64,000 nt of DNA from NCBI RefSeq assembly GCF_029866045.1, contig NZ_JARXAB010000027.1, positions 1-64,000 on the forward strand, given 5' to 3'. Positions within the stretch are counted from its first letter, which is position 1. Each line of letters opens with the position of its first letter. Positions 1 through 8,361 of this stretch are shown piece after piece. Position numbers and translations under genes: made by a program. This stretch comes from Ramlibacter sp. (GTDB taxonomy: Bacteria; Pseudomonadota; Gammaproteobacteria; Burkholderiales; Burkholderiaceae_C). The notes under the pieces were generated by a model that saw only the letters and a list, made by a program, of their open reading frames with translations, was not told the origin of the DNA and made no database searches.

Positions 1-22
1 CTGAAATAAGGAACACTGCTTT

Positions 23-1111
23 ATGCGTCGCGGACTCATTCATTGGTCTCTAGAGGAATTGCCCGCCGCCGCGCTCGAAGCGCGGGTGGCGCGTCTGCAA
101 GCAGGCATGCGTGCCGAAGGTTTGGGGGCGGTGCTGGTTTACTCCTCATTTGCGCAACCGGCGCCGCTGCAGTGGCTGTGTAACTACGTCCCGTACTGGA
201 GCGAGGCGCTCCTCGTGGTGTGGGCTGAGGGTGCCCCCACGATGCTCGTGGCAGGCACGCCGCGTACGCACAGCTGGATCCGCTCGGTGTCGCATATGGG
301 TGAACTGGTCGCCGCGCCCAAGCCCGGCGCGCAGGCGGCCGACCTGCTGACCAAGATGCTGCCGGCCGATGCGCGTGTCGGGGTGATCGCGCTCGATGCG
401 CTGCCCTGGACCGTGGCCGAGCCCCTTCTCAAGGGTGGTTGGGGCGCCCGTTTGATTGATGCCACCGCCTTGTATGTCGCTGCGCGGCACCCGGGTGACG
501 ACGCCGAACACGGCATGGCACGCACGGCGCTGGGCATCGCCGAACGCGCCATCGCTGGTGTGCCGGCGGCTGCGCGCAAGGTGTCCGAGGTGCTTGCGGC
601 GATCGATGGCGCGGCGCGTCTGGCCGGTGCCGAAGAGGTTTTGCTGCGCATGGCACCGGACCTGGCGCGAGACGCCACGCTGCTGCGCATGGAAGGCGAC
701 CCCGACCTGGGCGCCCGTTACGCGATCGAATGCTCTGTGGCGTACAAGGGCGTGTGGGTGCGCGTGGGGCGTAACGTCACGAACGCTGCGCCGCCGTCCT
801 CATGGGCGGCTGCCGATGCCTGGTTTGACCACGCCCTGCAGCAAATCGGTGGCCCCCAGGCGGTGGCCGACCTCGCTGCAACAGCGCCGGGCAAACTGAC
901 GGGCTGGACTCTGGAGGCTAGCATCGGCCCGGCGCCGCTGTCTGTGGTGGCAAGCCATGACCAGCCTGCTGCGCGCGCCCTGCCAAAGAGCAGCCTGGTG
1001 GTGTTCTCGATGCATCTGGTGCTGGAGGGCGGAGCCTGGCAGCGCAGCGCACCGCTACGACTGGGCGCCGGTGCACTTGCCCCCGCGACAGCGATTGCGG
1101 TGGCGGCCTGA
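23..1111 (+). CDS. Creatinase/prolidase N-terminal-like (M24-related) protein
   Basis: 362 aa ORF; N-terminus (RVARLQAGMRAEGLGAVLVYSS...NYVPYW) resembles creatinase_N domains; the C-terminal half lacks obvious M24 metal ligands. Confidence 0.6.
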   Translation: MRRGLIHWSLEELPAAALEARVARLQAGMRAEGLGAVLVYSSFAQPAPLQWLCNYVPYWSEALLVVWAEGAPTMLVAGTPRTHSWIRSVSHMGELVAAPKPGAQAADLLTKMLPADARVGVIALDALPWTVAEPLLKGGWGARLIDATALYVAARHPGDDAEHGMARTALGIAERAIAGVPAAARKVSEVLAAIDGAARLAGAEEVLLRMAPDLARDATLLRMEGDPDLGARYAIECSVAYKGVWVRVGRNVTNAAPPSSWAAADAWFDHALQQIGGPQAVADLAATAPGKLTGWTLEASIGPAPLSVVASHDQPAARALPKSSLVVFSMHLVLEGGAWQRSAPLRLGAGALAPATAIAVAA

Positions 1112-1117
1112 GCTACC

Positions 1118-2461
1118 ATGACAAATTCTCCGGTGGCCCCGGCCATCGACGCACTCGCGCAGTTCGCCGCCACCGCGTCGGCAGCCGATTGCATGTCCCA
1201 TCTGGCCCTGCACACAGCCGACGCCATGGTTGCCCTGCGGGCCGGCGCTGCTACGGCGGAAGGCCAAGCGCTGCTGCGTTTTGTCGCGGGTGCGGATGCC
1301 AGCCCGCTCGGCCGCGTGGTGGCCAACGCCTCGGTCATGCGCCTGACCGAAATCGATGACATCCATCGCGCGTCCTGCGTGACCGTGAGTGCATTGACGG
1401 TGCCTGTGGCGGTGGCGTTTGCCACCGACGACACGTCACCCGCCCAGTTCTTCGACGCGCTGCACGTTGGCCATGAACTCGCGCTGCGCCTCGCGCTGGC
1501 AGCGGGCGGCGCCCGCTTGTTGACCCGCGGCCAGTGGCCCAGCCTGATCGTCGCGCCGTTTGGCGCAGCCGCCACGGCCGGCCGCCTGCTGGGCCTCTCG
1601 CCCGCGCGCATCCGCCACGCCTTGGCCCTTGCCGTGTCCTCTGCGCCTCGCCAACCCGGGCGCTTCCAGGGCACGCGCTCAGGCCGCTGGTGGCTGGTTG
1701 GCGAGGCGGTGCGCAGCGGTTGCATGGCTGCCCTGGCGGCCGCCGATGGCATCGACGGTGACCCGGAAATGCTCAGCGCTGAGTGGTTGAAAAGTGTGGG
1801 CGGCGACCTGGCCGCACCTGACCAACTGACGCCCACCGGGCTGCTGACCCAGGGCCTCAGCATCAAGCCCCACGCATCGGCCAAGCAGGCGCTGGCAGCC
1901 ATCCACGGACTGCGTCAGTTGATTGCGCAGCATCAACTCGTGCCCGAACAGATCGATGCCATCGAGGTTCAGGTGCCACCGCCGTATGCCGCGATGCTCG
2001 ATCGCGATCCGCCACGCACCAACCGTCTGGCCACGCTGGTCAACGCGCCCTGGCAACTGGCGCTGGCGGCCTTGCACCCTGCGCTGCTCGACGACGTTGG
2101 CCGCGAGGTGTGGCCCGAAGATCCCCGCTTGCCGGCACTGGCTGCACGGATACGGGTGGTGGCCGACCCGACGCTCGACGCCCTGTACCCAGTCGCCTTT
2201 CCTGCACGCGTGATCGTGCGCGTCGGCGGCACCCACCACGAGATCCTAGTAACCGACAGCCCAGGGGACCCGGCGCTCGCCTACGACGCTGCCCAGTTAA
2301 TCGACAAGGCGCGCCGCATGCTTGGCACTGGGGCCGAACTCGACTCGGTGCGCTCTGTCCTGGGCCTGCCCGGGAACGCGTCTGCCATGGCCAGCTTGCG
2401 CGCCGTCTTCGGCTATGCTGCGAATGAGCACATTGACCGGGGTCTTTCCATTCATCCTTAG
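1118..2461 (+). CDS. MmgE/PrpD family protein
   Basis: 447 aa ORF with MmgE/PrpD-like features (HVGHELALRLALAAG, ARIRHALALAVSSAPRQPGRFQGT, KPHASAKQALAAIHGLRQL). Confidence 0.75.
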   Translation: MTNSPVAPAIDALAQFAATASAADCMSHLALHTADAMVALRAGAATAEGQALLRFVAGADASPLGRVVANASVMRLTEIDDIHRASCVTVSALTVPVAVAFATDDTSPAQFFDALHVGHELALRLALAAGGARLLTRGQWPSLIVAPFGAAATAGRLLGLSPARIRHALALAVSSAPRQPGRFQGTRSGRWWLVGEAVRSGCMAALAAADGIDGDPEMLSAEWLKSVGGDLAAPDQLTPTGLLTQGLSIKPHASAKQALAAIHGLRQLIAQHQLVPEQIDAIEVQVPPPYAAMLDRDPPRTNRLATLVNAPWQLALAALHPALLDDVGREVWPEDPRLPALAARIRVVADPTLDALYPVAFPARVIVRVGGTHHEILVTDSPGDPALAYDAAQLIDKARRMLGTGAELDSVRSVLGLPGNASAMASLRAVFGYAANEHIDRGLSIHP

Positions 2462-2490
2462 CCCTGTAGCAAATAAGAGAAGTCACAACC

Positions 2491-3489
2491 ATGCGCATCA
2501 TCGATTCCCACTTCCACTGGTGGCCACGCTCGGTGTTCGAGGAAGCCCTTCGCGCCGAGCGCACCAGCTACCCGCGTATTGAGCGCAATGCCAATGGCGG
2601 CTATGACCTGTGCCGCAACCCTGGCACCACCGGGCGCTCCCGTCAGAACGCTGAGTGGTTTGACCTCGATGAGCAGTTCGCCCACATGGCGACACTGGGA
2701 CACGATGTGGACGTGATCTGTTCCATCGGGCCGTTTTCGCTCTATTTTTCCGAGGTGCCCGTGGAAGAGGGCAGGGCGCTCGCGATGCGCTGGAACGAAG
2801 AGATGGCTGCCGCCCAGCGTCGTTACCCCGGTCGCCTGTGGGCCAGCGCCGCGCTCCCCCTGCAGGACACGCAGGTGGCGCTCGAGGTGCTCGAGCATGC
2901 AGTGGGCCTGGGCCTGATGGGCGTCAACATCCCCGGCAGCGTCGGCCCCCATGAGAACATCGATGCCCCGCGCCTGGAGCCGCTGTACGCCCGCATCGAG
3001 GCCCTGGGCCTGCCGATCTTCATGCACCCAACCGACGCCCAGTTCCCGGACATCCTGGAGGGCTATAACGGCGCGCTCTATTCAAGCGTGGGGCGCGTGG
3101 TCGATGTGACCGTGTCTGCCTACCGGCTGGTGCTGTCGGGGATCATGGAGCGCCATCCGGACCTCAAGGTGGTAATTTCCCATACCGGCGGCGCCTTGCC
3201 TTATCAGGCCGGCCGCATGGACAAGAACTCTGGCAGGGCCAACCTGCCCAAGTCGCCCACGACGTACCTCAAGCGCATGGTCACCGACACCGTGTCGCCG
3301 CACGCGATGGGTGTGCGGTTCGCGCTCGAGTTCTATGGCGTCGACCACGTCATGTACGGCACCGACTACCCGTGCTGGAGTCCTGCGGCCTGCCTCCAAG
3401 TGCTGGAGGAGGTCGGCATGTCGGCTGAGGACCGCCAGAAGGTGATGTACGACAACGCGCGCAGGTTTTTCAACCTCGACAAGTACTGA
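2491..3489 (+). CDS. Amidohydrolase family protein (ACMSD-like)
   Basis: MRIIDSHFHWWP N-terminal metal motif; HPDLKVVISHTGG; YGTDYPCW near C-terminus. Confidence 0.85.
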   Translation: MRIIDSHFHWWPRSVFEEALRAERTSYPRIERNANGGYDLCRNPGTTGRSRQNAEWFDLDEQFAHMATLGHDVDVICSIGPFSLYFSEVPVEEGRALAMRWNEEMAAAQRRYPGRLWASAALPLQDTQVALEVLEHAVGLGLMGVNIPGSVGPHENIDAPRLEPLYARIEALGLPIFMHPTDAQFPDILEGYNGALYSSVGRVVDVTVSAYRLVLSGIMERHPDLKVVISHTGGALPYQAGRMDKNSGRANLPKSPTTYLKRMVTDTVSPHAMGVRFALEFYGVDHVMYGTDYPCWSPAACLQVLEEVGMSAEDRQKVMYDNARRFFNLDKY

Positions 3490-4518
3490 TCACTCCGGCG
3501 TCACGCCCGCCTTCAGCAGCACTTTCGACAGTTGGGGCGTCTCGACCTTGATCTGATTCGTCAGTGCGGCCGGCGTGCTGGTCACGATCTCGACACCCAT
3601 CTGTGTGGCCCGCTCTTTCATCGCCGGCGACTTGAGCACGGCAACGAACTCGCGGTTCAGACGGTCGACCAGAGGCCGCGGCATGCCCGCCGGGCCAAAC
3701 AGCCCGAACCAGGGCAGCAGGTCCACACCGGGCACACCTGCCTCGGCGATCGTCGCCAGATCCGGACGCTCTTCGGAGCGTTTGACCCCGGCCGAGGCAA
3801 TCACACGGGCCTTGCCCTGCTTGACCTGCGCCATGCTGTTGTTGCCGTTGAAGAAGATGTCGACCTGCCCCGAAATCAGTGCGTTGGTCGCCTCGGGACC
3901 GCCCTTGAAGGGCACGTGCAGCATGTCCACACCAGCTTCGGACTTGAACATCTCGCCGAGCACATGCGCAGCGGTGACGGGACCAATCGAAGCAAAGGTC
4001 AGTTTACCCGGCTTTGATTTGGCCAGCGCGATCAGTTCTGCCGTGTTCTTGGCGGGCACCGAAGGATTGACATACAGGTACATCGGTGTCACGAACATCA
4101 TGGTGATCGGGGAGAAGTCCGCGATCGGGTCATAGGGCAGCTTCTTGCGCACGACCGCGTTCAGCACCAAGCCGCCCTGTGTGCCAAGGTACAGCGTGTA
4201 GCCGTCCGGCGCAGCCCGCGCCGCGAGTTCGGCGCCAATGACCTGGCTGGCGCCCGGCTTGTTATCGACCACGATCGGTTGACCCAACTGCACGGTCATC
4301 AGCTGCGCAACGGAGCGAACGAACAGGTCACCGATGCTGCCCGGCGTGAACCCGACGATGATCTTCAACGGGCGGCTGGGATAGGCGTCCGCTGCTGTTT
4401 GCGCCCCGGCGCTGGAAAGCATCCACGGTGCAGCCGAAGCACCCAGCAGGAGGGCGCGCCGACTCATCCGCTCGTTGGCGTGCTGAATGTGCGGACTCTG
4501 TTTGGTGGGTGCAGGCAT
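3490..4518 (-). CDS. Bug/TctC-type tripartite tricarboxylate transporter substrate-binding protein
   Basis: YPSRPLKIIVGFTPGSIGDLFVRSVAQ...VVDNKPGASQVIGAELAARAAPDGYTLYLGT; start chosen at ATG 4518 behind a GGAGAC ribosome-binding site. Confidence 0.9.
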   Translation of the reverse strand: MPAPTKQSPHIQHANERMSRRALLLGASAAPWMLSSAGAQTAADAYPSRPLKIIVGFTPGSIGDLFVRSVAQLMTVQLGQPIVVDNKPGASQVIGAELAARAAPDGYTLYLGTQGGLVLNAVVRKKLPYDPIADFSPITMMFVTPMYLYVNPSVPAKNTAELIALAKSKPGKLTFASIGPVTAAHVLGEMFKSEAGVDMLHVPFKGGPEATNALISGQVDIFFNGNNSMAQVKQGKARVIASAGVKRSEERPDLATIAEAGVPGVDLLPWFGLFGPAGMPRPLVDRLNREFVAVLKSPAMKERATQMGVEIVTSTPAALTNQIKVETPQLSKVLLKAGVTPE

Positions 4519-4751
4519 GGTGTCTCCTCGGTTTGTATAGGGCGGTATTTCACGGGTTGCCCTGGCGTTTGGCAATGGTGCAATGCCCTATGGCACGATA
4601 ACAATGTGGTTATGACTCCGGCCACTGCAGGCGTTTCGACAACAAAGACAGGTGTCACGGCGAATTGCAGGGATGGCGAAATGCCGCGGATCCCGGCGTG
4701 TTGGGCCCCTGAGTCAGGGCCCCCACCTGGCCTGCTACACTCGCAGGCTCC

Positions 4752-4842
4752 GGAGAGGTGGATGAGCGGTTTAAGTCGCACGCCTGGAAAGCGTGTGAGG
4801 GTTAATAGCCCTCCGCGGGTTCGAATCCCGCCCTCTCCGCCA
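4752..4842 (+). tRNA. tRNA-Ser (anticodon GGA)
   Basis: GGAGAGG...CCTCTCC acceptor stem, anticodon loop CTGGAAA, long variable arm, GGTTCGAATCC T-arm, encoded CCA. Confidence 0.95.
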
Positions 4843-4851
4843 GACCGCCAG

Positions 4852-4883
4852 AAAAAAAGCGCCCCAAAGGGCGCTTTTTTTGT
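4852..4883 (+). terminator. Rho-independent terminator downstream of tRNA-Ser
   Basis: aaaaaaAGCGCCC-CAAA-GGGCGCTttttttg. Confidence 0.85.
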
Positions 4884-4902
4884 CCCTTTCAGGGCAGCAC
4901 CT

Positions 4903-5922
4903 TCAGCTCGCTGTGATGCCGCGGGCCCTTACCACCTGCCGCCACTTGGTGATTTCGGCGGTGAGGAAGGCGCGCAGTTCCGCCGGAGTGCCCGTGGAGG
5001 GCTCCAGTCCCTCGGCCTTGAGCAACTTGAGTGCTTCCGGCGAGTTCATGGCGCGCCGGATCTCCGTGTTGAGGCGGTTCACGATAGGAGCCGGCGTGCC
5101 CGCTGGCGCCAAGAAGCAGGCCCAGCCGCTTGCATCAAAGCCGGGGAGCCCCGACTCGGCCATGGTGGGCACGTCGGGCATGACGCTGATGCGCTTGCGC
5201 GTCGACACCGCAAGGGCCCGCAATTTCCCGCTGGCGACCTGGGGCAGTGCCGTGGTCGACGAGGCAAAAGCGAACTGGATGTGGCCAGCGAGCAGGTCCG
5301 CCATCATGGGGCCGCCGCCCTTGTACGGAACGTGCACAAACTGCACATCCTCCATGCTGGCCGCCAACTCGGCCGCCAGGTGGCCCGCCGTGCCGCTGCC
5401 GGACGAGCCGTAGGCCAGCGTCGCTGGCTTGGCTCGGGCCTGCGCAATCAGTTCGCCAACGGTGCGAGCAGACATACTCGGGTGCACCACCAGAACGTTG
5501 CTCGCTTCCAGCGCCAAGGTGATCGGCTCGAAGTCCTTCAAGCTGTCGTAGGGCGTCGATTTGACAAGGATGGGCGCCATCGCGATGGGCGCGATCGCAC
5601 CCACCAGGAGGGTGTAGCCATCTGCCGGGGCGCGCGCCACAAACTCTGACGCAATCGCCCCGTTCGCGCCGGCCTTGTTGTCGACGACGACCGACTGGCC
5701 CAGGCTCTCCGCGAGCCGGGCTGCCACCAAGCGCCCGAGCAGATCTGCCGTCCCGCCGGGGCTGGAAGGAATCACCATGCGCAAGGGCCGTGACGGGTAC
5801 CCGGCTTGGGCCTGGGCCACGCCATGCAGGCCCAGGCCCACTGTGATGATCGCCTCGCGGCGGGAAATCATGGATCCCTGAGGACGGGTGGCAACGGCAG
5901 ATTTCTGATCGTGTGTCGGCAT
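4903..5922 (-). CDS. Bug/TctC-type substrate-binding protein
   Basis: YPSRPLRMVIPSSPGGTADLLGRLVAARLAESLGQSVVVDNKAGANGAIASEFVARAPADGYTLLVG. Confidence 0.9.
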   Translation of the reverse strand: MPTHDQKSAVATRPQGSMISRREAIITVGLGLHGVAQAQAGYPSRPLRMVIPSSPGGTADLLGRLVAARLAESLGQSVVVDNKAGANGAIASEFVARAPADGYTLLVGAIAPIAMAPILVKSTPYDSLKDFEPITLALEASNVLVVHPSMSARTVGELIAQARAKPATLAYGSSGSGTAGHLAAELAASMEDVQFVHVPYKGGGPMMADLLAGHIQFAFASSTTALPQVASGKLRALAVSTRKRISVMPDVPTMAESGLPGFDASGWACFLAPAGTPAPIVNRLNTEIRRAMNSPEALKLLKAEGLEPSTGTPAELRAFLTAEITKWRQVVRARGITAS

Positions 5923-5992
5923 GGTCGTTCCTTGGTGTTGGAAATGGGTGAGAAGGGCAGAGTTTTGAATGGGAAATAGCAGCGCCTGATCC

Positions 5993-7354
5993 TCAGGCGT
6001 GGACGCTGTTCGGGGTCAACAGACCATCAAGCTCTCGCACGTTGGCGACGTGCTCTAAGCCCAGGATCCGGTCAGCCAGTGTCTGTGCCCGCTGTGCGCC
6101 CAGGATAGGCTGCATGAGGTCCACCGCCTTGTGAGTGACCTCCGACGTGCTCATCGGGTTATCGGGCGTGCCGCGCACATGTTGCACACGCTGTGTCAGG
6201 ACGCGACCACCTCGCAGATGTACGTGGACGATGGCCTGCCGCGGGTGGCTTTCAAACTCAGCGTTGTCTTGCGGGTCGATGGAGATCCGGCGACGCAGAG
6301 AAATCACGGCTTCCTCGTTGAACCGCTGTAGGTCGTGGGTCGAGTGGAACGTCACGTCGCCATCGAGCAGCATGAGTGACAGCTGGTGCTGCAGGTTCAC
6401 GGCGGGCATGGCCCGGTTATCCACCACCGGAGCAGCCGCGCGCGGCAGCGCCACGACGATGCGTTCGACTTCACTCGCGGTAAAGCGGTACTCCTGCAGA
6501 AGCAGCTCCAGCGCGTCGAGTGCCGCCTGGATCGGCGAGCCCACGCACCATTTTTTGATCGCCGTGCGCATGACCTCGTAGCGCTCGCCGAGCAGCTCAA
6601 TGGCCAGCTCCGGCCGCGTCGTGGCCGGATGGGCGGCGAACAAACCCGGTTTTCCTTCGAGAGCGTCGGCGACACCGGTGAAGCCTTGGGAGGCCATGAT
6701 GGCAGCCAGGACGCCGTTGTGCGCCGGCATGCCGCCGAAGTCGAAGGCCTTCTCGATGTGGTCGGGGTCGCGCCGCCAACAGGTATTGCCTGACGCGAGC
6801 TGCACGGCATAGGCCAGCGCCCAGACGGCCTGGCGCGTATCAGGGCGCAACAGGGCAGTGGCGGCGGCGACCGCTCCGAAGACGCCCCCGATGGCATGGG
6901 AGCTGTGGTGGCGGTCGAAGATCTCGACACCGCCCAGCGCCTCGGCGATGCGCGGCCCCACGTCGTAACCCGCGACCACCGCACGCAGCAAGGCCTGCCC
7001 GTGGGCGTTTTCACGGGACGCCACCGCCAGAGCCGCCGGCACGATGGCACAACCCGGGTGCGTGAGGGAGGGCGCATGGGAGTCGTCGGTTTCGTCGGCG
7101 TGCGCCAGCATGCCGTTGGCAAGTGCCGCGTGCAGGACGCCAACGCGGGTGTTCGTACCAATGACCAGTGCGTCCGGGTTCCCTCCGAAAGACAAGGCCA
7201 AGGGAATTGCCTTCGCAGCGGCCTCCAGCTGCGTGCCGGAGACCATCGCAGCGACGGTGTCCAGAATGTGTAGCTTGGCCTTCTCCCTCACTTCCGGCGG
7301 CAGCTCGCGTTGCTGCGCCGTCGCCATGTGCTCGGCGATTCGCTGAGTCAGCAC
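5993..7354 (-). CDS. MmgE/PrpD family protein
   Basis: LTQRIAEHMATAQQRELPPEVREKAKLHILDTVAAMVSG...; the 595 aa ORF extends into the upstream SDR gene, so a GTG start at 7354 is preferred. Confidence 0.8.
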   Translation of the reverse strand: MLTQRIAEHMATAQQRELPPEVREKAKLHILDTVAAMVSGTQLEAAAKAIPLALSFGGNPDALVIGTNTRVGVLHAALANGMLAHADETDDSHAPSLTHPGCAIVPAALAVASRENAHGQALLRAVVAGYDVGPRIAEALGGVEIFDRHHSSHAIGGVFGAVAAATALLRPDTRQAVWALAYAVQLASGNTCWRRDPDHIEKAFDFGGMPAHNGVLAAIMASQGFTGVADALEGKPGLFAAHPATTRPELAIELLGERYEVMRTAIKKWCVGSPIQAALDALELLLQEYRFTASEVERIVVALPRAAAPVVDNRAMPAVNLQHQLSLMLLDGDVTFHSTHDLQRFNEEAVISLRRRISIDPQDNAEFESHPRQAIVHVHLRGGRVLTQRVQHVRGTPDNPMSTSEVTHKAVDLMQPILGAQRAQTLADRILGLEHVANVRELDGLLTPNSVHA

Positions 7355-8130
7355 AGGAAGATTCCGCCGTTGACGTGAACGGTCTGTCCGGTGACCCAGG
7401 AGAACTGATCGCTGCACAGAGCAGCAATGACGCCAGAGAGGTCCTGAGGGACGCCGGTGCGGCCCATGGGGATGGATTCGGGCGGGAAGTGGTTGCGGCG
7501 AAACCGGGTGGCATCGGCATCGTCGGCCGGATCCTCGATCAGGCCTGGCGCGACGCAGTTGACGGTAACCCGAGGCCCAAGCTCGAGCGCCAGTGCCTTG
7601 GTCAAACCGACCAGCCCCGCTTTCGCCGCCACGACGTGCACGCGGTCGCGGGCGCCCACGTGGGCGGTGACGCCGCCGATATTGATGATGCGACCGGCTG
7701 CGCTTTGAACCAGGTGCGGGTAGGCCGCGTGGGCGCAGAAAAAAGCGCCGTCCAGAATGACGCCCATGGCCTCTCGCCATTCCCGGGGGCCCAATTGGTC
7801 CAGCTTGACCGTACGTCGGACAGCTGCGTTATTGACCAGAATGTCGAGACCGCCGAACTCGGCGACGGCGAAGTCAACGAGCCGCTGCGCCTCCTCAGGT
7901 ATGGAGATGTCTGCCAGTTGCAGCATCGCGCGGCCTCCCGCAGCATGGATCAATTCGACGGTTTGCTCGCAATTGGCCCGATCGCTGCGTGCATGCACCA
8001 CCACCGCGGCGCCTCGGGACGCCAGTTCTAGCGCAATCGCCCGTCCAATTCGCCTGGCGCTACCGGTCACCAGCGCTACGCGCCCGATCAGATTCTTTTC
8101 ATGTGAGACGGTTGTCATCGGTTCCTTCAA
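7348..8130 (-). CDS. SDR family oxidoreductase
   Basis: GRVALVTGSARRIGRAIA; NNAA; AAKAGLVGLTKALALEL; VNGGIF C-terminus. Confidence 0.9.
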   Translation of the reverse strand: MKEPMTTVSHEKNLIGRVALVTGSARRIGRAIALELASRGAAVVVHARSDRANCEQTVELIHAAGGRAMLQLADISIPEEAQRLVDFAVAEFGGLDILVNNAAVRRTVKLDQLGPREWREAMGVILDGAFFCAHAAYPHLVQSAAGRIINIGGVTAHVGARDRVHVVAAKAGLVGLTKALALELGPRVTVNCVAPGLIEDPADDADATRFRRNHFPPESIPMGRTGVPQDLSGVIAALCSDQFSWVTGQTVHVNGGIFLC

Positions 8131-8361
8131 CGGGATGAGGTGGACTGAAGCGAGCCCTTAAATTCCGCTCACCGGATTCAGTTTCTGCTCTTTCGGAAAA
8201 AGTATAGCCCTCACAGGACCGGAATGCCCTGCAGCCAAGACCCGGCAGCTTTCCGTTGGGACACTTCGTGACCTCGCGCAAGCGCGTCTGCCTGCGCGCT
8301 GCTCAGAAAGGAGGAACTGGGGGTCTGGTGCTGGCGAGCACTGCACCCGCCATGCGATTCC

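Noticed and set aside
718-1902. 394 aa minus-strand ORF
   Set aside because: Antisense to the creatinase-like and PrpD genes; Ala/Ser/Arg-rich shadow.
4279-5649. 456 aa plus-strand ORF
   Set aside because: Reads through tRNA-Ser and its terminator and is antisense to two Bug genes.
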